The position numbers and the translations under genes are program-made. The notes under the pieces are model-generated. The model was not told where the DNA came from. It did no database searches and saw only the letters and a list, made by a program, of their open reading frames with translations. From Strix aluco (Eukaryota > Chordata > Aves > Strigiformes > Strigidae), in NCBI RefSeq assembly GCF_031877795.1, contig NC_133938.1:11378920-11442919 (forward strand): a DNA stretch of 64,000 nucleotides. Direction: 5' to 3'. How positions within the stretch are numbered: the stretch's first letter is position 1; each line of letters opens with the position of its first letter. Shown here one piece after another: positions 1 to 13,167 of the stretch.

Positions 1-1950
1 CTTGAATAACACGAGTGCTTAGGCCAGAAGGACTGGAGTCAGTGGGTCACAGCACGGGCAGACCCTGACCAAAGAGCCTCAAAGCCAGGAGGGGAACTGG
101 GGCTGCCGGTGGTAGAAGCTCAGCAAATGGCTGGGCTCAGGAAAGCGTGCGGTGAATTATTGATGTACCTGGTTCCAGGCTCTGAATGAGCAGCATCAGG
201 GGCTGGGCGGGAGGCTGACATTTTGCATCCTTCCCCGGGGAGAAGAGGTCTGTCCATGTTCTCCGGGAGGAGGAGAGCTCCCCCCTTGTGAAATTCAAGG
301 TAGTAATGAAAGGCACAGGGAGAGACGGGGAGGAATGGGGAGCAACAAATGTTCAGATGAAGAGAGAGAGGAAAAATAGATTGATTTGTCTTTGAAATAA
401 CATGCTAACCCCCCAGAGACAGGCTGGCCAGCCACTGCACCGACCTTGCTTTGATATGAGTCTGGATTATATGTTTTATGCAGTGAAAAGTCACCTCGTT
501 GGGAATGAATAACATCCCTGCTCAGGCTGAAGTCTAAAATCCTCTTTATTGGCACTGTCTGGGGACGACGTAAGTAAGGACACTCAAGGTTGTCACTAGG
601 TGAGCTCTGCAGAGACTGGTGACAGAGGGACTGGACAAGCTGGGGTGCTGTGTCCCAGCTTTCATGCAGGCTCACCCCCTGCTTGAGCAGGCCCGGCGAC
701 TGCAGGGAGACACGGGTGCCAGCAGAAACTCCCAGGCAGTCGGGCTGCAGGAACACCACAGCCTCCATCATCGGAAGAGCTTAAGATCCTGATGGACTGG
801 TCTCTGCTGAGAAGGCGTGCACTACCTTGGGTGTTTTGGGATGGCCCTTTGAGGTCCCTCTCTGCAGCCAGGGAGGGGCAGAGATGGATGAAGCACTTCT
901 TGTCCCCCAGGTCCTGCCGCCACCACAGCGAGCAGAGGTGATGGGCAAAATGCTGTGCTCGCAAGTGCTCCCTGTCGCAACAATCCCTTACAGAGAGTGA
1001 AATGCCCTTCAGGGTTAAAGAAAAGGAGACGTGATTCCTGGGGAAAACATAAACAAGTTGTGTGTAGCTGCTGCAGCCAGGCCCTGCCACTGGTTAGCCC
1101 TGATTATCTTGAACAAGACCAGCGGCAGCAAGGAACACCTCAGCCTTCAAGGAAAACCTCTTCTTGACCTTCATCGATTAGCATGTGCTTATTCTCTAAA
1201 ATGGAGATCTCATTGCAGTAGCTCTGCCTGCTCTCACTACCTGCCTGATTCCTTCCCTCCGAGTCCTGCGAGGGAGACCTTGGGCTTGGAGGTACCTCGT
1301 GGCATAGCAAAGGTGCATAATTATTTCCTGTTCCCTAATTGCATCGCCTTGTTATTCCAGGAAATGTACTCTGGCTCTGTCAGTAAGAGTAAATAGGAGA
1401 TCTCTGCAACAAGGGAGTAACCGGTAATGGTCTAGATGTGACTGAACTGCAGATAGAAAGGAATTGGTCTTAGATTCTCAAAGCACTGAGAATAACAGCA
1501 AGAAAACTGAACTCCGAGATCTGCAAGCTCTGCTCTTCCTCAGAGGTTTGTCACTTAAAATTAGACAGGACAAAAGAACGGGAATGTATTGCTGGGGAAA
1601 ATCCCACCGGGTATGGCAGCAAAGCAACCAGCCCCGGCAGGGCAGCAGCGCTCTCCCCGCCGGCCCCGCGCTGTGCTGGTCCCCGGGGTGCTGCCGTCAC
1701 CCTCTGCTGAAGCAGGGGCTGGTGAGCAGTCAGGTTCCAGGATTTTGGGGTGCCGACTCAGGCAATATGTGTCAAAGGACCTCGCTTTAATGCAACGCCA
1801 CGTAAGAGTGTAGCAGAGCTCCCTGGGAGCCCGCACTGCCTGTGTTTCTTCATCTCCTCTCCCAAAGGCCGAGCGTGCCACAGCACCCGGTATTTTCTCT
1901 GCACCCGAGGATGCTGCAGTGATGTGTGGGATGAGCATCTTTACTGCAGG
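1..1950. other. Upstream flank of ZSWIM5, no gene recognised
   Basis: This is mixed-composition sequence before the CpG island. Short open frames occur on both strands, but none resembles a protein family I know and none has a convincing start context plus splice structure. I see no recognisable interspersed repeat, tRNA or TATA-type promoter. It probably holds distal promoter sequence. In human the neighbour upstream of ZSWIM5 is HPDL, from memory, but I found nothing resembling HPDL here. Confidence 0.6.
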
Positions 1951-1975
1951 GCTTGGAAAGAAAAAGCAAACCCCG

Positions 1976-1993
1976 ATGCCCGCTGAAGGGTAG
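1976..1993 (+). other. Possible short upstream ORF
   Basis: An ATG at 1976 opens a five-codon frame that stops with TAG at 1991-1993, about 300 bases before the main start. It would matter only if transcription begins upstream of 1976, which is unknown. Listed as a low-confidence possible regulator of ZSWIM5 translation. Confidence 0.15.
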
Positions 1994-3959
<1,966 letters not shown>

Positions 3960-3960
<1 letters not shown>

Positions 3961-4600
3961 GCTTTATATCTGTATATATTTAAAGAGAAACAAATTGTGG
4001 TGTTTTACATAAAATAATCCGCTCCTGGTTGTTATTGGAAGTGATTGAAATGCGCGTTCCCATTAAAATGACATTAGACTAGAATTTGTTTTGCAAATGC
4101 GAAATGTAAATTCATCTTGTGCCAGGGTATGGCGTGAATGAGTGAAGGGAGGGTGGTTTTTGTTGTAAGGAATGGTTAGTTCGGCTGTGTTTATTTAAAG
4201 AGCCCTCCTTCCTTTTGGGGAAAAAAGCCGCTTAAAAAAAAAAAAATCCTATTTGGTACAGTTTACATTCAGAAGAGCGTTATCAAAACATTTTCCATTT
4301 GAGACATGAAAATAGGAGACAGCAGAAGAATTCTCTTTCCACCTCTGAGGATATGCTGTGAAAATTCCTGCAGCACAAAAGGTTTTTCTCTGAGGATATG
4401 ATTATACCCTTTTTTTGGGTGAATTAACATTTTGTAAGGGCTGTGTTAAGATGATTAATTATTCTGTTTAAAATACTTTGAAACTCAAAACCAAATAATA
4501 TTTTTAGAAGGAGAGGAGTAGCTCTTCAGGAACTTTAAAATTAGGAGGGGAGGGAAAATAATAGCTTACTGTGGGCGATGCTTTATTGACCTGCCCACCA
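3960..4600. promoter_or_regulatory. AT-rich block beside the island, candidate conserved element
   Basis: Base composition changes abruptly to AT-rich near 3960. The block contains TTTTGCAAATGCGAAATG at about 4090-4107, which includes a POU-octamer-like core, and several TAAT homeodomain cores. No repeat or coding potential is seen. It resembles island-edge enhancers, but conservation is not tested. Confidence 0.25.
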
Positions 4601-7600
4601 AGGTGTGGATGCAGTGAGCAGCAGCGTGGGAGTGGGAAACAGAGGTAACAGATGCCTAAAACCAGGGCTGGTTCTGTACAAAGGAATTTTCTTTTTTAAT
4701 GAGTCTTTAAATGTATTTATCTTTGAAACATGGCTCTGACGAGGCTCTAGCCAGTGCTGTGAAGGATCTGGGTGAGCACTGGGGTCAGGTGCCTGTGGGA
4801 CATGCAGAGCAGTCCCATCCCAGAGTGACGTCCAGCGCTGGCATCCAGCATCACGCGTGCCCCGTCTCCCTGCGCTTCCCGCTGCTGCTTTGGGCGAGCC
4901 CGAGGATGGGGAGGATGGTCCCGGCTCTGGCGTTTCATATCCCCTGACATGTCTAAACCATCTCCCCAGCTTTGAAATCGGAGCTCACGCCCATTGTCCT
5001 CCGAACCAGCTTTTTAGATGAAGCAGCATGTTCTGGAAGCACTCGCCGCAAAGTCGGTGGGTGATTTATCTCTTGTTTTTACAGCCCGAAAGGGGCGTGC
5101 GGGATGCTCGCCGTGGGAGTTTGCCTTCGGAGCGTGGGGGGGTGTTGGGGTCTTGTCTGTAGTGTGGCTCCTCTTCAGACGGCAGCGGGTGGGTGATGCA
5201 GGGTCGGACACCTCTGTTTTTGTCCCTGGAGCAGCCCTGTCACAGCAGTCCCTTGCAGCCCTGAGCCTGAGGAGGAAGATTTACATCAAACAAAAGGCTG
5301 TGAAGGGCTGCATGTTTATCCGGGGCGGACGGGAGGCATAGCTGAGATGTCTTCCGCCAACTTTCCACATCCATCCTGCGGATGCTGCTGGAAGGTGAGG
5401 TGGAAGAGCTCCAGCCACCGGAGACACAAACACTCTGTGGCTCCGTGTGTGTGTTTGCAATTAAGATAGGAACCTGGTTGTCGGCTTATATGGGAACCAT
5501 TATATCTTGGAAAAAAATAAAACCTCAACCCTGGCTTACTTGATGCTCACCAGTGCTAAATCAAAACTACTGTTCCCCTCTAAGGATCTCTTTAATGGAC
5601 ACTGCCAGCTCCCGGCGTCACGACCTGAGGTTTGCACAGTTGAGCTTTGCTGTTAATAAAGATCAGATGTTTGTACAGTTGTGTTTCTGACTCAGACCTG
5701 TGAAAAAATAAGGATAGTACGGATGTGAAATTCCTTCTCTCTGTGGTTGGAAAAATCTCTTTGAAAAATTCAAAGCCAAAATCCAAGAGGAATGACCTTC
5801 TGCAGATGGAAGATGGTGTGGAGGGGTGAGGGTTGTACTCGTGGGGGCAAACTGCTTCGGGCTCCAACTCCCTTGTGCTCACAAAGCTGACAGGTCTGAA
5901 AAAAACATATATGCCACATTATCAACCAATAATTCCTTCATGCTTAGTAAAACTTAAACGAGGCTTAAACCCTGATCTCACTGGAGTCATTAAATTGATT
6001 TTTTTTTTTTTTTTTCCCTTCTCAAAGAAAGATCTTGGATGTTGAACACAGGCATCTTTGTCTTCTTAAAAACTGCTTTATTATTATGTGTACAGATCCC
6101 GTCTTTGTGTGTGTGTGGTGTGTGGGTGTTTTTTTTTTTTTCTTTTAATTTTTAGACAAATGACAAAAGCATGCAGGAAAGGAATGCAGAAATGCCAGGC
6201 TTAATATAAAGCATGCAACTGCACTGCATGCCGGGAATCCTAAAGGATACAAAACCTTTAACGACGGCGGTTAATTTTTAACAAGTTCACTCGCATAAAT
6301 ATTTATGAACAAAAGTTTTTACACCATTATCTCTTGGGTTTTTTGAGAGAGAAAAGACCTTTGGTGGATTTTGACAGTAGGCTGTGATCCAGCAGAACAA
6401 ATTCATGTTTCTCGCCTGCGCACCCCAGCATGGTATAATGTGCTTTGCCCTCGAGTCGTCACAGCTGCCGATGGGTGGGCAAGTGTCCCTGGCAATTTTA
6501 GGTGGGAATTCTCCTTTTTCATTGCTTTTGTGATTACTCATGAGAGGAAGCATCGAGCTTTGTGTTGTTCTTTGCATTGTAACCAGCCACTTAGGAACCT
6601 ATATGGTGTGTGCTCCTTACCCACAGATAAGCCTTTGTGCCGGGATGGGAAGGTATGCAGTCCAGCCATAAGTACATAGGCAGAATTTACTTTTGCTGTT
6701 AGAGTAACAATGAAGCTTTAAAATGCATACTGTCTTTGTAAACGCTTGGAGGGAGCCTGTTTTTTTCAAACCTGCAATTAATTCTGAATATTTTATGTGA
6801 TGCTTTGCAGGTCAGTCCTGGGTACCTTCCCAAGCTTCCTAGTCCAGTGATTAAGGTGGACATCCCAGGTGCAGGGGATTTTCTGACCCTGCTTCAACAG
6901 CCTGCCTGGGCAAAGGCTAAGCTAGACCTGATACCTGTAAATAATACCTGTAAACGCATTTTAATTGGAGGAGTTCTGATTTGGAAGCTTTTTGTTACAC
7001 TGTAGTTTTCAGCTTCTGTTGGTGTTTATCTGTAATGATGCTTGTTCAAATGCAGCTTCAGAGGTAAAAATACTGATAGGTTCCTATGCTATTAACATGA
7101 TTGAAACGACTTTCAGGGTTTTTTTCCAAAACTACTTTTAGGTTTTTTAGATTTTTGTTTTCCTAAAAATGCTCGCTTTTAGGCGAGTATTTGGTTTCAC
7201 TCCCCTGTGACGTGGCTCAGGGCAGAGTTTAAATTTGTATCCAGTTGTTTTTAAAAGTCTAGGTGGTGTGCTGCTTTGTAGAGATGTTTATTTAGGGAAA
7301 ACACTTTGATGGGGCTCTCTAGGGCCAGTTGTGGTTGCTTTTGTTTTATGTAAAGATCGAGCTCCTCCTGGGTCTAGGTTTAAGGCTGTACCCAGCGGGA
7401 GCAGGTTTGGAAGGAATGCCATGGGTCATGAAACGTATTTTTTTTCATGTTGAAATCCTGTATCCCCTGTCAGGGTGCTGCTAAGGGAGTTTAATTTTTC
7501 TGTATCCTCTTAGATTTTGGGTGGGGCAGTTGTTGTACAACATGTTTCCAATTTGCTAATTAATTTTTACTTTATTTTTCTTTATGGGTAGATTACTTTA

Positions 7601-9000
7601 TCCTACCACTTATATTAAAATACTTTCAACCACATAAAAGGAGCCAGCAGTGGTTCATTAGCCCTATCATGATGGAAACTGTTGAACATTTTAAATAAAC
7701 ATTAAGCTCTTTACTTTTCTAATTATTTTTTTTTCCTTAACATATATAATTAAAACAAAGGATTACTAGGCATTAAAACTTACGATCTGTTTATTGCTGC
7801 TCCCTCATAGGTGAGATGTTTCTTGAGCATGTTCTGGACTGTATTACAGAAACTGGAACTGGAGATGATGAAACCCACCAGAGTTTCTTGCTGGTAGCTA
7901 CGGAGAGCTAGGAAGACTTTGACAGCTGGAATTTTAACTTTTTTTTCTTTTTAAGCAGATTTACTTTATTGGCTTTTGAGTCACTTTTTAAAGAGTATAA
8001 ACAGGCCCTCTGAAGCTGGGATGTCTTTTTAACTAGGTGGTTAATTACTCCAGGCAAAATGATGCTAGCTTAAAGAGGCTAGAGACCTGAAAATAAAGCA
8101 CAAGGAATTAAATATTTAGTTTTAGCTATAAGAATAAATAGGTTTGAAGCATTTTTCAGAGGGAAAGCGTGACAAGTCCTGGTTTCTGGCTTGGCTAGGC
8201 AGTAGGAGTTTGTTCTCAGCTTACCTGTGCTTTATAAAGCTTAGCCCAGGTGGGAAGCTGCCTTTCTCTGCTTCCAACTCGCACATTGTTCACAGCAGAT
8301 TTTAATTTTGCTCACATCTAGGGGGAATCTTTTAGGAAATATTTAACTGTGCTAAAACTGCGGTAACATAAACCACATGTGCCTGCGTGCTTTGTTTCTG
8401 AAGCTTTGTGCGAGGGAATGTGCTTTGCTGTTATTTGACGCTCACTTTGATGTTAGATGTTTTATGATTAGTCCCTCTAACCTCAGATAGGACTTTTGGA
8501 AAACTTAAATGAGCTTGTCTGTCCGATAGCTCTGTGAAGTCACACTCAGCTGTGAATCGTCCCTTGCGGTGTGTCAGCTTTTAATTTTCCTTGGAAATAT
8601 CTTGATAGCATTAGGGTGGAATAAAGAGTTTGTGGGCTTATGTGTTTCCTTGGCATATATGTGAACCTAGCCCTGGAGGAGAACCTGGTCCATGGGGGAG
8701 GCAGCGAGTCTTCGGTGGTTTTGGGGTTACGTCCTGCTCCTGTTAGGGGTTAGCTAAGATGAATGACATGGCCAACCTTGTGCTTGCATTTAATTTTGGG
8801 GGGTTTTGCATTTAGGTGGCACAGGCAACTCTGTGTTTAGTGGTGATGCAAGTTTTCCCTCCCGGCTGCCCTTGCAGCTGGAGTTGCTCGTGCAGGTGAG
8901 GAGCTGAGCGGGGATTTCTGGAAGAGCAGCATCTCTTCACGCTCTCAAGGTAGCCAAGCCTGGGGATTTTCAGTGAGAGGCCAAGGCTTGTTGCTGCATG
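4600..9000. other. Intronic sequence, mostly AT-rich, no gene
   Basis: Scattered poly-T tracts (17 T at 5999-6015; about 11-12 T near 6130) and a short GT-rich stretch at 6107-6128 lie here. At 6211-6231 two 7-base arms, GCATGCA and TGCATGC, form a small perfect hairpin. From about 7080 to 8650 the sequence is AT-rich and free of recognisable repeats. Nothing coding is supported. Confidence 0.55.
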
Positions 9001-11340
9001 ATGATGCTTTGTGCTTAAAGTGGTGAAATTTCTTCTGAAGATGTAGGGGTGTTGCTGTTTCTCCCCGGGGGTGTGAGGCTTTGAGTTCTGTTCCTCTGGC
9101 CACTCTGAAGAGCTGACCTTGCATTACGTCCTGGGTGAGGCCGTGGGGAAGGAGCCTTTGCTTGCTCCCCTGTCTCTTCGCAGTGCTCGTTTCTTCTGCT
9201 GGGGCAGTGGGTGAGATTTGCTGGAGACCTGGGAAGGTAGGTTCTGGGGTCCTCTCCTGGCTTTGGTCAGCCGGAGGCAGGTGATGGTTGAACATGTGTT
9301 TCTCCATCAGTCTCTCCATATCTGTGGCTGGTGTTGGTGACTTTATTTTTCAAAGAGCTGGAGTGGAATAGCTGTCTTGAGGGTATTAAAACGAACTTTC
9401 AGTATATCCTAACTTACATTTGATGCTGTCTTGGAGAGGTTATGTCATGGGATTGTCATACTCCTGATCTTCTGGGGATGAGAGGAGGGGAGGAAAGCAG
9501 CTCCTCTGAGTAACTGGCTGCTGCTGAGTCTTGGCTTTCTCCAGCATCAGCATCAATAGAAATCAATCAATTTTCCAGTGAAAGCAAAAATTCAAAGACA
9601 CCAAACTGTGGCTACATTAATTAGTGCTGTAAGACAAGTCTACCTTCTGGATGGAGCCAGTTTTGGAGCCAGGACATGGGATGGCAAGTAGGGAGCTCTC
9701 CCTGTCTGCCCTCAGAGCTGCTGAGGCTCTGGAGATGCTTGGAAGAGCACGACTGAGCACTGTTTTATTTTTCACCTGGTGTTCACAAGGGTAGGGTTTG
9801 ATAAACAGGCTTGACCCCTGACTTCTTGTGCCTTTGCAGTGGGAGTTGAGAAAGAGCCTGATAGCATCTCGCAGAGAGACACAGGTTCTGCAAAACCACT
9901 TATTGGGGGCTGGGGGGGGGGGTGGGGGGAAAGCATCTTCATGTTTTACAATGAAATGTCCCAGGAGTGATAATTATATTTTTCAAAGGCTTTTTTTTTT
10001 TTTCCAATCCTGATGTTTAAATAGGAATAGATTCCACTTGGTTGGTGCAGCGGGTGTGCTTTATTAAATGCTGAGGATTCACCTGTGTACGGCACCACCA
10101 CATTTCTCTCCAAATGGATTTTCTAGCACTGCGTTCTAAGAGCATTTGCTTTTTTGTCTCAAGCTTATGGCTTAGGATTTTGTGCAGGATTGGGGTTAGT
10201 CCTTGTAAAATGGTCCATTTAAAATAATGCACAAATTAATAAAATCCTGGGCTTTTACTTGTCGCATTCTAGGTGCATGTTGCCAGGGATTTGATTTTTT
10301 TTTCTTTTTTGCATTTCTCACATCACTAAAAACAAAGCCATGAATGTTCTTAGGAGACAGATCTGCTGGGATGCCATCTCGGAAGGGTTGCATGTGGATA
10401 TGTTGGTCCAGCTTGTCCTGGTGCTGTCGCCCCTGGGTTAAAATGGGAGAGAGGGTTCCACATCCCCCTTGTGATGCTTGGCTTATCGCGGGACGCCCAT
10501 AACAAGCTGCCTGCACCTACACCACCCAGCTCGTTTGACCGGGGGCCGCTAATCATTATTGAGGTTCGCTCAGCAGGATGCGGCGTGGTATCTGCCTGGC
10601 TGCTGTCTTTGCACCTTTGCAGCTGCTGGCGGGGAGGGATTCCCCGTGGGAACGCCGGAGACTTGGTGTCTGGGACCTTGGCAAGGTCAGGACAGGCTGT
10701 GCCTCTGCTCCGGATGCCGTCCAGTAGCCCTGGCCTCCATCCTTCAGCTGATGGCGGCATGTGGGTGACTGCTCAGGATGCCAATAATAGCCATTACTCG
10801 TTATTGGTGTTATGTGGGTTTTAAAGGCAGGGATATCAGGAGGTGCTGCGTGCTGCGCCCTGGCTGTGCGGCTGCCTTGATGAAGACGAGTGCCCTGTCA
10901 AAGGGGTGGCAGAGCAACAAATGGGTTCCTGAGATAAATAAAATTTGCATTAATGAACTACAATGGCTTTGGATGCCAAATTAAAAGAAGTGTATCTGGA
11001 GGATGAAAAATAAATGTATTTTCTGTCTCACTCGCTGGTTCTCATCTCTTTTGATTTTCTTTATCATCAGAAAGAAATTTTTAATTTTTTAAAAGCCAGT
11101 TGTGTTTATTTTGGTAACAGTTCATTGGCTGCTCTGTGTACAGAAGCTTTCTTTTGAAAGTACTGAAACTATATTAAAAGTGCTTTTGGCTGTCATCTTT
11201 TATTTTGCTTCTCCTTCGTTCTTTTCCCAAAGCTGGGTCGTTGCTGTATCAAATGCTCTGAAACTGTCTGGTAGCATTTTCCCTGCGGTACTCTGTATAA
11301 ACTGGAAATAAAAAGGGAAGAAATTGCAGGATTTGGATTT
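9000..11340. other. Intronic sequence, no gene
   Basis: Ordinary mixed-composition intron. The frames at 8945-9319 (-) and 10350-10760 (-) resemble no known family and lack splice support. A G-rich tract at 9905-9929 is listed separately. Confidence 0.55.
9905..9929 (+). repeat. G-run cluster, quadruplex-capable
   Basis: Runs of 5, 11 and 6 G are separated by CT and T. The tract is enough for an intramolecular G-quadruplex on the sense transcript and DNA strand. Confidence 0.7.
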
Positions 11341-11359
11341 CTGCAGCTTTTTTTTCCTC

Positions 11360-11377
11360 TGTGTGTGTGTGTGCGTG
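11360..11377 (+). repeat. Short (TG)n microsatellite
   Basis: About eight TG units with one C interruption near the 3' end. Short and ordinary. Confidence 0.75.
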
Positions 11378-11489
11378 TCCCATTGAAGTCTGAGCAGCTG
11401 TCTCCATCCGCACAGCCTGCTGATGGCATGCACAGATCTGTTTCTTGTGATTAAAAGGAGAAATAATACCCCAGTGTTCAGAGAGGGGC

Positions 11490-11850
11490 CGGGTGGGGGG
11501 GTGGCGAGCGAGCGCCCGGAGAGCAGCGCTTCTCCCCTCCTGCCTGCCCCTGCCTGCTTGGCCCAGGGACCAAGGGAGCTGGCAGCCGGGCAGCTCATCC
11601 CCACATTCTTGCGGCTTTATATCCCTGCGAAAGAAGCAAGCATCCCGTGCCGTTTGCGGTGAGCTGCCCTGCTGCAGCATCTCCACCCAGGGTGGGCTCC
11701 TCCACCCTGCACCGATGACCTGCGGAGGCCCCGGGGTTTTTATTCTATTCTAAGGATGTCGAAACATTTTGGCGGCACTGCAGCCGCTCGCTACCGGCGT
11801 ACTTTGAAAAATACCCAGCAAGTGTCGAGCATCTGTCTGTGAAGGGGGAG
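11490..11850. promoter_or_regulatory. CpG-richer intronic patch
   Basis: CpG dinucleotides cluster compared with flanks, for example GGCGAGCGAGCGCCCGG near 11502 and further sites near 11780-11810. No GC box with TATA or initiator is obvious. It could be an enhancer or weak alternative promoter. Boundaries are by eye. Confidence 0.25.
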
Positions 11851-11879
11851 GAAATCCCCCCCCGTTATTATTTTCCCCC

Positions 11880-12480
11880 GATTGTCCTTGCTTGGCGTGG
11901 CTTTGGCTATTATGGGTTTGTAAAATAGAACTATATATGACCTTTTATCTTACAAGAAATAGGTTAAGCCATTTTTAAAGAAAGTGGTGGAGTCAGCAGT
12001 GCTGCTGAAGGAGCTGCTTTCGCATGGTTGATAGGCTGTGAAGCTGTTCAATGGACTTTGGTTTCAGAGACAATATCTGTTTAAATTAATCTTTGTCAGA
12101 TACATGCCACTGCAGACAATTCAAATTCCATTTGCTTTCTGATCTCATAACAAAAAAGCACCTTACACTGGTTCTTTTATCGTAAAATTAACTTTTGTCT
12201 GTGTGTCCTGGAAACAGGGGTGGCATAAAATCTAGTTAAAAGGCTCTGTTATAGGAGGATTCTGTTTCTTTGTACAAGGCGGACTTTTTTTTTCTCCTTC
12301 TTTCCCCAGCGTGCATTTAAAAAGAAGACGAGTGTTTGAGATAGATTAGGGAGAATGCCAGCAGATGGACCGATTCTGTTGTTGCTGCTGGCAACCATCT
12401 AAGCAGCCATTTTGAACAATGCTGATACCGGGGTACTGATAACACAAAGATGAGGATGGGATAAATATCCAGCTAGTCCC
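11880..12480. promoter_or_regulatory. Repeat-free block, candidate conserved noncoding element
   Basis: AT-rich sequence of even complexity follows the CpG patch. It contains homeodomain-type cores (AAATTAAT near 12082), E-box CAGATG near 12361, and CAGCCATTTTGAACAATG near 12403, which holds a SOX-like ACAAT core. No coding potential or repeat similarity is recognised. Status as a conserved element is a guess from texture. Confidence 0.22.
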
Positions 12481-13123
12481 TTTCTCCCTGCCTGCTCCTC
12501 CTCCCTCCCTTTCACGCTGTCGCTGCAGCCCTGTTATTAGAGAACTCGATTGTTTCCAGAGAAATGCTTCATCCTCTTAGCTGGGCTGGTGGTTGTCTAG
12601 TGTTGCTTATTGCCTTGATTTTCCTCATGGTTGGTGGAGACACTGGCAGATCGGCCTCTCCTAGGAGTGCCCAGTGCCTGGGCCCTAAGGGGAATGGGAT
12701 ATTTGGGTGTTTTGCAGTTGTGATGCTCTTTCTTCTACTCTAGTAAAGCATGAGGTGTTTGGTCCTTCCCATATAAGTGGAGGTGGTTTCCTTCCCTCCT
12801 TACGCATGTTTTAAGCACTTAATTACAAAGTGTGATGGCATCTGATGGGTGGATTCTAGGGTTTCAGGAGATGGACCATGACCTAAGATCATGAGATGAG
12901 ATCTCCTTTATGCCAAAATGATTAGTATGGGGCTGTGCTTGCAAATTGAGGGTATCCCTTTTGCCCATATACTGGTCTACCCTTCCCCCTCTCCCATTCA
13001 TGTTGTTTGCTTGCTCTTGGGTATCTGGGTCATGTTCATGTCCTGGACCTGCTGCTCTTGGAGCTTTTTAAGGTCTGTACTGATACATGTGGACTGCTGG
13101 ATTTTTAGCACTGGAATCAGTGG

Positions 13124-13167
<44 letters not shown>
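13124..13167 (+). repeat. (CTAT)11 microsatellite
   Basis: Eleven perfect copies of CTAT cover 44 bases, followed by GTATGT. Pure tetranucleotide arrays of this length are usually polymorphic and would make a marker. Confidence 0.95.

Noticed and set aside
6211..6231. Small perfect hairpin GCATGCA / TGCATGC as a possible microRNA precursor
   Set aside because: The stem is only 7 bases and does not extend, far short of a microRNA hairpin.
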